Of a DNA stretch of 9,134 nt, positions 1 through 6,865 are shown one piece after another. Under the pieces are notes generated by a model that worked only from the letters and a program-made list of their open reading frames with translations, ran no database searches and was not told where the DNA came from. Every line of letters starts with the position of its first letter. Position 1 is the first letter of the stretch. The position numbers and the translations under genes are program-made. This DNA is from JBEIUO01 sp964549785 (lineage in GTDB: Bacteria; Planctomycetota; Phycisphaerae; Phycisphaerales; UBA1924), in NCBI GenBank assembly GCA_964549785.1, contig CAZJXA010000131.1:1-9134 (forward strand). Reading direction: 5' to 3'.

Positions 1-286
1 GGCGCAAGCCGCCGAGGAGCAGCCGCCAGTGCATTTCGCTGCCGTAGGGGAGCGTGACGGTGTGGAAATAGGCGCGCATCCACGCTGCGTCCTCGACGAT
101 AACCGGTGCAGAAGCGACCGGGACGGGCCGAACGGTGGGGTTGTCCCGACTCCCCGAATCAAAGTCGACGAAGGCGTACATCTCGCCGCGCGGCGGCGAT
201 TCCGGCTGCGCACGGGCGACGCAGGAAAGGGCGAGGAGTATCGAGACTGCGGCGAGTGTTCGACTCATCTTCACCCCGTGATTCAT
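1..286 (-). CDS. Exported protein of unknown function, N-terminal part only
   Basis: This minus-strand reading frame runs off the left edge of the window, so only about 95 residues are visible. It opens with a good signal peptide: a short charged region (NHGVKMSR), a hydrophobic stretch (TLAAVSILLALS) and an Ala-X-Ala signal peptidase I site (ARA, then QPE). The mature part begins with YAFVDFDSGSRDNP and continues through AWMRAYFHTVTLPYG to MHWRLLLGGL with no stop. I do not recognise a family from this fragment. Three in-frame ATG codons compete, at 289, 286 and 268. I chose 286 because a GGAAGAG lies three bases upstream, although the spacing is short; the one at 268 would give a tighter signal peptide but lacks a good ribosome binding site. 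It lies downstream of the PEP-CTERM gene on the same strand, 149 bases after its stop. The export signal is secure; the function is unknown. Confidence 0.75.
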   Translation of the reverse strand, partial: MNHGVKMSRTLAAVSILLALSCVARAQPESPPRGEMYAFVDFDSGSRDNPTVRPVPVASAPVIVEDAAWMRAYFHTVTLPYGSEMHWRLLLGGLR

Positions 287-289
287 CAT

Positions 290-321
290 CTCTTCCAGCT
301 CCACAAGCGGTCGTGGAAGAA
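290..321 (-). promoter_or_regulatory. Possible hairpin over the ribosome binding site of the left-edge exported gene
   Basis: On the minus strand TTCTTCC (321-315) can pair with GGAAGAG (296-290), giving six Watson-Crick pairs plus one G-U pair around an 18-base loop. The 3' arm is the only purine-rich Shine-Dalgarno-like sequence before the ATG codons at 289 and 286, so folding would hide it. The pairing is seen in the sequence; a control role is inference, and a 7-bp stem with so large a loop is marginal. Confidence 0.2.
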
Positions 322-435
322 GCTGCCAGAGAGTACCGGAAACGCCGACTCGGTGCAACAGAATCTTCCGTTAACGCTGGCTGGAATCGTCACTTTGACG
401 GCTCACGGTTGGTGGTACACCCCTGCGCCGCCTCC

Positions 436-2655
436 CTATCGGGATCGGGCGTCCGGCCTTTGGCGGCGAAAGGGCACAAGGCCGACGGTGGCGAGGACCA
501 GCGTTGCCGGGGCGGGGATGGCCGAATACACGACGCGGATGCGGTCGTCGAGATAGACGACGTCGAGCCGTCCGCCAGCGCCCGTGCCGAAGGTCCGGAC
601 CTCTGCGAAGCCCACGCCGATCATTTCGTTGAAAACGATGATGTCGAAGAAATCGCCATCGGCAGGAACGAACCCGTCGATGAGGCCCACGTTCAGCGTG
701 CCGGCGACCGCGCCGCCCGCGAACGCGAAGTCGCCATCGATAAAGATGACGTCGTACCCCTCGCCCTGAATGAGCCCGGCGATTTCCATCCGCACCGAGC
801 CGCCGGCGCCCTGCTCATAGTCGCCGTTGATGAACGCCGCACCCGGCGAATTGCCGGGATTGAACTGGCCGTTGTTGACGACGCGTCCGTTGATGGTTCC
901 GGTGCCGCGAACGGTGCCGGTGAGGTTGAAATTGCCGGTGACGAAAAGGTCGCCGCCCGCGAGGCGGAGCGTGCCGCCGGCGTTGAAATCTCCGTTGATA
1001 GTCACGAGGGTGGTGTTGGCCCCCGCCGCGGCACCCACCGTCAGAGTGCTGCCGGCCTGACCTGTGAGCGAGCCCAGTGTGGTGAGGTCGCGGCCATTGG
1101 CCACCGTCAGGCTCGCCGCCGGGAGGAGGTTGTTGAGGTTCGCGAACGCATCGGCCCCGGTGGTGCGATTGGTGAAGAGCGCGGCGGCATCGTCCAGCGT
1201 CACGACATTATCGACTTCCTGAACATCAAGATTGTCGGCGATGATCTCACCCCGCACCGTGAATTCACCGTCGACAAGACGACCTGTATCAAAGTTGGTG
1301 AGGACACTTCCGGCGGCGACCGAGAACACGGTGCCCGCCTCCACCACGAGCTGTCCCGTGGTGGCGACCGTGAAGTCGTTTGTCACTTCCACATCCCGCC
1401 CGTCGAGCGTGACGCTGCCGAGAGAACCGATCGTCTGGAGTCCGGGCAGGATGCTCTGCCCCGCTGCGTCCTGGATGTCCGAGGTGTCGCCCCGAAGCGT
1501 GACGGCGTTGTTGATGTTGCGGACGGCACCCAGGTTGTCGGCCTGCAAGATGCCGCCGTCCAGAATCTCGAAGTCGCCGTCCTGGATGGTCGCGGCGATC
1601 ACGTTCGTGAGGGTGTTGCCGGCAACCACCCGGAATGCCGAGTTCGCACCGACCACGAGGCGGCCGGTATTCTCGAAGTTGCCGACGGTTGTGAACTGCG
1701 TGCCGCCCTCGAACGTGAGCACGCCGGTCGTGTCGTTGGTGACGATGGTGTTCAGGGCGTCAAAGGAAGCCGAGGGGCCGGCGACGATCACGGTCGCCTG
1801 ATTCGTCAGAATCTGATGATTGAGCCCGCCCGCATCGACCAGTTCGAGCATCGCGCCGTCCTCGATCCGCCACGTCCCGGTTTCGAGTGCTCCGCCCGCC
1901 GCCAGAATGTCCACCCCGTTGGTGCGGAACGCGCCGGTTTCGACCCGCACCTCGCCGTTATTCGTGAACGTACCGCCGTTAAAGAACGCTACGTCCGAGC
2001 CCGTGTCCTTGCTGATGATCCCCTCGTTGGTGAAGACCGAGCCCGCGGCTCCCGTGAGGGTCTGGGCACCGGTCCCCGAGATTGCGAACGTTGATGCCGC
2101 CCCGTTGATGAACGTGGATGTGGCGCTCATCGAGATCGCTCCATCGCCCGACCACAGCGCGCTGGTGCCGCGGTGGTCCACCCCGGTGTCGCACATATCG
2201 GTTTGCGCAGCCCCCGCGAAGACGAGTGTTCCGTTGGTCGTGATCGATGCGCTCTGGAAGAACGCGTCCGAGAGGGTCGCGGTCCCGCCGATCGTGATCG
2301 CGCCCGTCAGACCGTCGCCCGAAAGTTCACCCCCGGTGACGTCCCAATCGCCCTCAACGGTCATGACATTGGAAGTGAGGTTCAGGCTCGATTGCGTCCC
2401 GAAAATCTGCAGCGCACTGACGGTGATCGGGCCATCCAGTTCAACCGCGTAACTGCCGACGAGGTCCGGAAGGATCGCCCGGTAGTTGGTGCCGTTGTTG
2501 TCGGGCACCACCCCGCCGTCCCAATTGCCGGGCGTGTTCCACAACCCGTTCGTCGCCGCCAGCCACCGGGCATCGGTCTGCGCGAACGACGTCGAGGCCC
2601 CGGCTGCCAACACCAACGCCGCGGGCACCATCGCCGCTCGTGTACAAAAACGCAT
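436..2655 (-). CDS. Secreted beta-strand-rich protein with PEP-CTERM-type ('PAP') C-terminal sorting signal
   Basis: This 739-residue protein is predicted to be exported and then processed or anchored at the cell surface. Residues 1-25 form a signal peptide (basic start, then VPAALVLAAGA, likely cut after SFA). Residues 30-50 (W..TNGLWNTPGNWDGGVVP) match the opening module common in planctomycete secreted proteins. The body is Gly/Thr/Asn-rich short beta-strand sequence, with an imperfect tandem repeat of about 103 residues from about 322 to 527. Residues 598-672 hold the NPGNSPG motif and a following G-Y-D-V/L region typical of autotransporter-like or PEP-CTERM proteins. The end has PAP (714-716), a short hydrophobic helix (TLVLATVGLVPF) and an arginine-rich tail (RRQRPDARSR). 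I chose the ATG at 2655 over an in-frame GTG at 2769 because it directly precedes the signal peptide and has GAGGGAG eight bases upstream. It follows the kinase gene by 110 bases. The precise role (adhesin, envelope or matrix) cannot be told. Confidence 0.9.
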   Translation of the reverse strand: MRFCTRAAMVPAALVLAAGASTSFAQTDARWLAATNGLWNTPGNWDGGVVPDNNGTNYRAILPDLVGSYAVELDGPITVSALQIFGTQSSLNLTSNVMTVEGDWDVTGGELSGDGLTGAITIGGTATLSDAFFQSASITTNGTLVFAGAAQTDMCDTGVDHRGTSALWSGDGAISMSATSTFINGAASTFAISGTGAQTLTGAAGSVFTNEGIISKDTGSDVAFFNGGTFTNNGEVRVETGAFRTNGVDILAAGGALETGTWRIEDGAMLELVDAGGLNHQILTNQATVIVAGPSASFDALNTIVTNDTTGVLTFEGGTQFTTVGNFENTGRLVVGANSAFRVVAGNTLTNVIAATIQDGDFEILDGGILQADNLGAVRNINNAVTLRGDTSDIQDAAGQSILPGLQTIGSLGSVTLDGRDVEVTNDFTVATTGQLVVEAGTVFSVAAGSVLTNFDTGRLVDGEFTVRGEIIADNLDVQEVDNVVTLDDAAALFTNRTTGADAFANLNNLLPAASLTVANGRDLTTLGSLTGQAGSTLTVGAAAGANTTLVTINGDFNAGGTLRLAGGDLFVTGNFNLTGTVRGTGTINGRVVNNGQFNPGNSPGAAFINGDYEQGAGGSVRMEIAGLIQGEGYDVIFIDGDFAFAGGAVAGTLNVGLIDGFVPADGDFFDIIVFNEMIGVGFAEVRTFGTGAGGRLDVVYLDDRIRVVYSAIPAPATLVLATVGLVPFRRQRPDARSR

Positions 2656-2663
2656 GACGAATT

Positions 2664-2670
2664 CTCCCTC
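2664..2670 (-). promoter_or_regulatory. Ribosome binding site of the PEP-CTERM gene
   Basis: GAGGGAG on the minus strand lies eight bases before the ATG at 2655. It is the best Shine-Dalgarno match in the window, where most genes have none, and it decides the start codon of the secreted protein in favour of 2655 over the in-frame GTG at 2769. Confidence 0.65.
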
Positions 2671-2704
2671 GTGTGTGCAACGGTTCCCTTGGGGCAACGA
2701 ACCC

Positions 2705-2733
2705 AATCTAACCGCAATTGACCCGTGAATCAA
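2705..2733 (-). promoter_or_regulatory. Candidate sigma-70-like promoter of the PEP-CTERM gene
   Basis: On the minus strand TTGATT (2733-2728) and TAGATT (2710-2705) are separated by 17 bases, each matching four of six consensus positions. Transcription would start roughly 40 to 45 bases before the ATG at 2655, which fits the ribosome binding site. The local sequence is also more AT-rich than its surroundings. This suggests the gene can be transcribed apart from the kinase, but two 4/6 hexamers are weak evidence. Confidence 0.35.
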
Positions 2734-2754
2734 GGATTTTATTGCCGATTGCGG
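2712..2754. repeat. Inverted repeat CCGCAAT/ATTGCGG around the -35 region
   Basis: A perfect 7-bp inverted repeat has arms at 2712-2718 and 2748-2754, 29 bases apart. One arm sits in the spacer between the candidate -35 and -10 boxes of the PEP-CTERM gene and the other upstream of the -35 box, an arrangement seen with operators. No T-run follows, so it is not an obvious terminator of the kinase gene. An operator role is inference. Confidence 0.3.
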
Positions 2755-2765
2755 CCAGCAGGCGG

Positions 2766-5483
2766 TCACTTCGACCCTTCCGCCGCCGACCGATCTCGGG
2801 CTTTCGTATGAACCGAAATCGCCTCGGCCAGTTCCGCCGACTCAGGCGGAATCGCCCCGTCGCTCCGGAGCGAGAGGAATATCCGCTCTGATTCGGCGGC
2901 GAAGGGGAGGGCCGCCACCGGGTCCCCCGCCTTCAAGGCCAACAGCGCCAATTTGTTAGCCCCTACACCCAGGTCGCGCCGGTGTTGCTGGGTGGGGTCG
3001 GTGAGGACCACCTGACGGCGTAGCGCGAGAGATTCGGTAAAAGCGCCCAGCGCGTTGTTGAACGCTCGGGCCTTGTCATCCCCCTCGGAAGCGTCTGATA
3101 ACTCGCGCCAGATATTCCCGAGTTTGTTAAGATTGAGCGCGACGTCGCGCTGGGCTTCCAAGTTTGCTTCGTCCGCGCTCGCCAGCGCCCGCGCGATCAC
3201 GGTCGCCGTTGAAATCGCCTCGAGCGCAGCGCCACTCGAGCGCCCGGCGGCAACGGTGTCGTTCCTGGCGGCGTGCGTGAAGCCCGCCTCCATGCGGGCG
3301 GTCGCGACGTTGTGCCACGACACCCACAAATCCCGTCGCAAGATGCCGTTGGCCGGATTGGCTTCCGAAAGTGCCGTGAAATCGGCGACGGAGGCGAGGG
3401 CCAGTTGTTCGGCCCGGGCGAATCGTTCGAGAGCTTCGGCGGCCCGGGCGGGCTCACCGGTTCGTTCAAACTCGGCCCGGGCACGCTGGCCACGGAGGAC
3501 CCACGTGCGGCCAATCTTGTCGGGAAGCAGCCCCGCCAGTCGGGCCACTTCGACCGAGGCGGGGTCGACATCCAGTTGCTTGCGAACGTCCAGCGACAAC
3601 GTTTCATACGCGTCGATCGCGGGCCCCAGAACCGCCTCCGAGGTCAGCGGATCTTTCGTGCGTTCGGCCTTGCGGAAGGACGCATCGGCACGGCGCAAAC
3701 GGGCCTTGAACTCATCGACCACGAAAGCGGCCGAGGCAACCCCTGCCGGCCCGGCCAACACCCGCGCTTTCGCGGCGAGTTCCACCGCCCGCTCGGCGTG
3801 CACCGCCGCCGCATCGAAGTTCATTCGGTCGATCGCCACACCGCTTAACGCGAACTCCACGCGACCGGCCGCGGCGACGATCACCGGATCGTTCGGGGCC
3901 CGGACCATTAACTGCAAATGTATGGCCGCTGCTGCGGCATAGGCGGCCTCGGCGGTGTCGAGGGTGCCGGTGGAGGGGAGATAAAGCCCGGCCCGAAGGT
4001 CCCCCACCCGCGTGTGGCTTTCGGCGAGGAGCGCGAGCATGTCCGGGTGGTCGCCAGCGTCGCGGGTGAGGCGCTCAACGGCGGCCTGGGCGTGGGTAAG
4101 CAGCAGTTCTCGGGCCCGGGTGGCCCCGCGGAGGTTGTCGATCTCGTCGGGAAACTCGATAAGGAGCGTGCGCGACAGCCCTGTCGCCGTTTCAAGAATG
4201 GTTTCCGCACGCTCACGCTGTTGCCTCTCGGAGTCGCGGCTGGCGAGGGCGACACCGGTCGCCGCGACCGCCCGTGTTTCGGCGGCCGCCTTCTGGCCGT
4301 ACATAACGGCCAGGACGATCGTGGACATTGTCACGAGCGCGACGAACCCGGCGGCGATGGCCGCCGCGAATCGGTAGCGGTTTAAGGTCTTGGTGATGAT
4401 GTACCAGCCGCTGTCGCTCTTGGCCTCCACGGGCTGACCCGCGAGGAATCGCTCGATATCACGGCCCAACTCACCCGCGGTCTGATAGCGGCGCTCGCGC
4501 TGCTTGCGGAGGCACTTCAGGACAATGGTTTCGACCTCGTCGCCGATCTGCCGCCGCACGGTGCTGGGTTTGGCGGGCTCGGTGCGGAGGATGTGGTCGA
4601 GCACATCCCGCATGTTGCCGATGACGTTGTATGGGAACTTGCCCGTCAGCAACTGGTAGAGGACGATGCCAAGCGAATAGACGTCGGTGCGGACGTCGAT
4701 ATTTGAAGGGGCTCCCTCTGCCTGCTCGGGGCTGGCCCAAGGCAGAGACCCGATAAACTGCCCCGTGATCGACATGATCTCGGGGGTGGTTTTGCCTTCG
4801 TCAAGAACGTCCGGGACCGCGATCTTGGCGAGGCCAAAATCGACGATGATCGGCTCTCCGCTCTGGTCGACACGGATGTTCGCGGGCTTGATGTCGCGGT
4901 GGATGACGCCCTTGAGGTGGGCCGCGTTGATGCCGGCGCAAATCTTGGAAAAAAGCCCCAGTGTCTCATCGACCGACAGCTGCTTGCCGGCCACGAACTC
5001 GTTGAGCGCTCGCCCGCTGATGTAGTCCATTACGTAGAAGAAACTGCCGTCTTTGGTCACCCCGCTGTCGTGAATCCGGACGATGTTGGGGTGATTCAGT
5101 TGCCCCAGAACCTGAACTTCGCGTTCGAAGCGTGCTCTCCCCTTGGAGCCCGCGAAGGGGCCGTGGTGCATGACTTTGATGGCCACGCGCCGCTTCGTTG
5201 TCCGCTGTCCGGCCTGATACACCACGCCCTGACCGCCCCGGTGTATCTCCCGGATGACGTCGTACCCCGGGAATGTTTCCGGGGGCGGCAGCGGCTCGTC
5301 AACACCGGGGATGAATTCAAACGGGGTCTTATTGCGGAGCGCGGCCTCGATGAGCGCCCGCTCGGACCCGATCTTGGGCGGATCCGCCTCTGAGGACGAT
5401 GAGAACCCCGAACCCGAGCGGCCACCGGCGGCCGCGGAGGGGTCGTCGGGCGAGGCGCGGCTTGGATCTTTCGTGATCGGCAT
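2766..5483 (-). CDS. Transmembrane Ser/Thr protein kinase (Hanks-type) with large extracytoplasmic C-terminal domain
   Basis: This 905-residue protein is an ATP-dependent Ser/Thr kinase anchored in the membrane. A Ser/Gly/Asp-rich tail (about 1-40) precedes the kinase domain, about 74-349. All catalytic elements are present: glycine loop RGGQGVVY (82-89), VAIK with Lys103, helix-C Glu122, HRDIKPAN with Asp197, Lys199 and Asn202, DFG (215-217), SPE (251-253) and D267 of DVYSLG, so it should be active and of the RD type. One transmembrane helix covers about 372-395. About 500 Ala-rich, helical residues follow, probably outside the cytoplasm; they resemble the TPR-like sensor regions of planctomycete kinases, but I see no clean TPR consensus. 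I chose the ATG at 5483; an in-frame TTG at 5558 would add 25 residues without a ribosome binding site. The ECF sigma factor gene lies 101 bases upstream on the same strand, suggesting that the kinase senses an envelope signal and acts on that sigma factor; this is inference. Confidence 0.93.
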   Translation of the reverse strand: MPITKDPSRASPDDPSAAAGGRSGSGFSSSSEADPPKIGSERALIEAALRNKTPFEFIPGVDEPLPPPETFPGYDVIREIHRGGQGVVYQAGQRTTKRRVAIKVMHHGPFAGSKGRARFEREVQVLGQLNHPNIVRIHDSGVTKDGSFFYVMDYISGRALNEFVAGKQLSVDETLGLFSKICAGINAAHLKGVIHRDIKPANIRVDQSGEPIIVDFGLAKIAVPDVLDEGKTTPEIMSITGQFIGSLPWASPEQAEGAPSNIDVRTDVYSLGIVLYQLLTGKFPYNVIGNMRDVLDHILRTEPAKPSTVRRQIGDEVETIVLKCLRKQRERRYQTAGELGRDIERFLAGQPVEAKSDSGWYIITKTLNRYRFAAAIAAGFVALVTMSTIVLAVMYGQKAAAETRAVAATGVALASRDSERQQRERAETILETATGLSRTLLIEFPDEIDNLRGATRARELLLTHAQAAVERLTRDAGDHPDMLALLAESHTRVGDLRAGLYLPSTGTLDTAEAAYAAAAAIHLQLMVRAPNDPVIVAAAGRVEFALSGVAIDRMNFDAAAVHAERAVELAAKARVLAGPAGVASAAFVVDEFKARLRRADASFRKAERTKDPLTSEAVLGPAIDAYETLSLDVRKQLDVDPASVEVARLAGLLPDKIGRTWVLRGQRARAEFERTGEPARAAEALERFARAEQLALASVADFTALSEANPANGILRRDLWVSWHNVATARMEAGFTHAARNDTVAAGRSSGAALEAISTATVIARALASADEANLEAQRDVALNLNKLGNIWRELSDASEGDDKARAFNNALGAFTESLALRRQVVLTDPTQQHRRDLGVGANKLALLALKAGDPVAALPFAAESERIFLSLRSDGAIPPESAELAEAISVHTKARDRSAAEGSK

Positions 5484-5584
5484 GAAGGGAAGCGGCTTCC
5501 ACAAAAGAGCGTACCTCCGGCGCGGGGCGACAAAGGGGGGGTCGGTTGAGGAACGCAAGCACCGGCCCGTTACTCACGCGATTC

Positions 5585-6217
5585 TTATGAGGGTGTCGAA
5601 AAAAACCGAGATTCTTTCCCGAGGAACTCCCGGAGCCGCTCATGGGCTCGCGACCGCAGCATGTACATGGCTCCCTCGCTCTTGCCGATGCGTAGCGCCA
5701 CCTCAGCGGCGGACATCCCTTGAATATCATATAACTGGATCACCGCCGCGTAGTCCGGCGACAATTTGTTGATCGACTGCATAAGTATGTTCCCGGCCTC
5801 TCCCCGCATCGCGACAATGCTGGGGGTGGTCGCCGTGACGCCCAGCAGGTCGACCAAGGCCGCCATCGAGTCTTCCGCCATCCCGGGTTTCTCGATCCGC
5901 CGGCGTGGTCCGGGGCGTTTGGCCGCATCCATCGACCGGAGCGCATCGATAAGGTTGTTTTCAGCGAGCGTCGCGATCCACGATGCAAACGCATCCGCGT
6001 CGCCGGCCCGGAACCGGCGGATTTTGCTGTACGCCTCGCCGTAGGTGACCTGCATGACGTCGTCGGCATCAATCATCGACTGGTAGGCGGCCGGAATCTT
6101 CGGCGAAATACGAGCCCGGATCCGGGGGGCGATCGCCTCCAACGCTTTGACCAGGGCATCGACGTCGCCCGCCAGCGCGCTAACCACCAGTGCATCGAGC
6201 TGGGCATCGCTGGACAT
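5585..6217 (-). CDS. ECF-type RNA polymerase sigma factor (planctomycete type)
   Basis: This 210-residue protein is a two-domain sigma factor that would direct RNA polymerase to a special promoter set. Region 2 is at about 15-100: the core-binding part includes IDADDVMQVTYGEAYSKI (49-66), and the -10 recognition part is around SWIATLAENNLIDALR (79-94). A linker follows, containing LLGVTATTPS (124-133), which recalls the Thr-Pro-Ser linker of planctomycete sigma factors. Region 4, about 148-200, holds the helix-turn-helix MSAAEVALRIGKSEGAMYMLRSRA-like segment (168-191) for the -35 element. The length is normal for the family. The start ATG at 6217 has AGAGGG 11 bases upstream, a long spacing. 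No anti-sigma factor gene is adjacent; the next gene downstream encodes a membrane Ser/Thr kinase, an arrangement known for kinase-controlled ECF sigma factors. Family assignment is firm; exact ECF group and target genes are unknown. Confidence 0.93.
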   Translation of the reverse strand: MSSDAQLDALVVSALAGDVDALVKALEAIAPRIRARISPKIPAAYQSMIDADDVMQVTYGEAYSKIRRFRAGDADAFASWIATLAENNLIDALRSMDAAKRPGPRRRIEKPGMAEDSMAALVDLLGVTATTPSIVAMRGEAGNILMQSINKLSPDYAAVIQLYDIQGMSAAEVALRIGKSEGAMYMLRSRAHERLREFLGKESRFFSTPS

Positions 6218-6377
6218 GGTGACGGGATCCCTCTACTGCCGATCGTGGTTCGTGAGCGGACAGGATTGTACGGTGCGGGCGATTAGTCGGGGGTACACTC
6301 CGATTCCGCGAGGGGAAAATCGGCACGCCCTCCCGAACCGCCTCGGTTGATCCCGTCATTCTCGGACCCCCGACCGC
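6218..6377. promoter_or_regulatory. Divergent control region between the sigma factor and EIIA genes
   Basis: This 160-bp stretch separates two outward-facing genes, so it should hold both promoters. On the minus strand, TACAAT (6270-6265) matches five of six -10 positions, about 48 bases before the sigma factor ATG, but no good -35 box lies at the right distance. On the plus strand TACACT (6294-6299) is a possible -10 for the EIIA gene; the nearest TTG-type -35, TTGTAC at 6266, is 22 bases away, which is too far. The region is bracketed by a perfect 10-bp inverted repeat described separately. No ribosome binding site is visible before the EIIA ATG. Confidence 0.5.
6220..6358. repeat. 10-bp inverted repeat bracketing the divergent control region
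   Basis: TGACGGGATC at 6220-6229 and its exact reverse complement GATCCCGTCA at 6349-6358 face each other across 119 bases. Read in each gene's own direction, the same GATCCCGTCA stands two bases before the sigma factor ATG and 19 bases before the EIIA ATG. It is too widely spaced for a terminator. It could be a pair of binding sites for one regulator, or chance. Confidence 0.4.
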
Positions 6378-6839
6378 ATGAATCTACTCGACATCATCAC
6401 GATCAACTGCATCAAGGCCCCGCTCCTGGCGACCGACAAAAAGGCGGTTATCCATGAGCTCGTGGACGTTCTCGTGGGAGCGGGCAAAGTCAATGAGCCG
6501 GATGCCCTCAAAGACGCGGTGTGGACCCGTGAGATGACGCGCACGACCGGCATCGGCCACGGACTCGCCATCCCTCACGGAAAATGCGTGGGCATGCCGG
6601 GCCTCGCCATGGCGATCGGCAAGCCTGCCAAGCCGATGGACTTTGAGGCCATCGACGGCCAGCCGGTGAAACTGGTGGTCCTTCTCGCCAGCCCCCCCGA
6701 CCGCACCAGCGACCACATCCAGGCCCTCGCCCGCATCAGCCGGCTGATGACCATGAACGAGTTCCGAGAACGCGTCTACGCCGCGACCACAGCCGAAGCG
6801 ATCTACGACCTTCTCAAGAGTCAAGAAAAGCCCGCATAA
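6378..6839 (+). CDS. PTS EIIA type-2 domain protein (fructose/nitrogen family, PtsN-like)
   Basis: This 153-residue protein is a single EIIA domain, the cytoplasmic phosphocarrier that accepts phosphate from HPr or NPr. The phosphorylation-site block TTGIGHGLAIPHGK spans 56-69, with His67 as the expected phosphorylated residue, and the second conserved histidine is His113 in SDHIQALARISRL. Length and pattern fit the PtsN/FruA-type EIIA family. There is no EIIB, EIIC or PRD domain attached or nearby, so a regulatory role like that of the nitrogen-type PTS is more likely than sugar uptake; that is inference. The start ATG at 6378 has no Shine-Dalgarno sequence. The farnesyl diphosphate synthase gene begins 26 bases after its stop, so the two are probably co-transcribed with dxs beyond. 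Family is firm; partner proteins and target are unknown. Confidence 0.93.
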   Translation: MNLLDIITINCIKAPLLATDKKAVIHELVDVLVGAGKVNEPDALKDAVWTREMTRTTGIGHGLAIPHGKCVGMPGLAMAIGKPAKPMDFEAIDGQPVKLVVLLASPPDRTSDHIQALARISRLMTMNEFRERVYAATTAEAIYDLLKSQEKPA

Positions 6840-6865
6840 TCGCGGAGCCCCCACGTCTGACCTCG

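Noticed and set aside
106..2094. A 662-codon open frame on the plus strand opposite the PEP-CTERM gene
   Set aside because: It is antisense to a protein with signal peptide, repeats and sorting signal. Its translation is Arg/Asp/Glu/Val-rich with no recognisable domain, as expected of a mirror frame in GC-rich coding DNA.
3055..3942. A 295-codon plus-strand frame opposite the kinase C-terminal region
   Set aside because: Ala/Ser/Arg-rich low-complexity translation, antisense to an uninterrupted kinase frame.
5484..5558. N-terminal extension of the kinase to an in-frame TTG at 5558
   Set aside because: No ribosome binding site precedes the TTG and the extra residues match nothing; the ATG at 5483 leaves the kinase domain intact.
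6266..6299. TTGTAC and TACACT as a -35/-10 pair for the EIIA gene
   Set aside because: The spacing is 22 bases, well beyond the usual 16-18.
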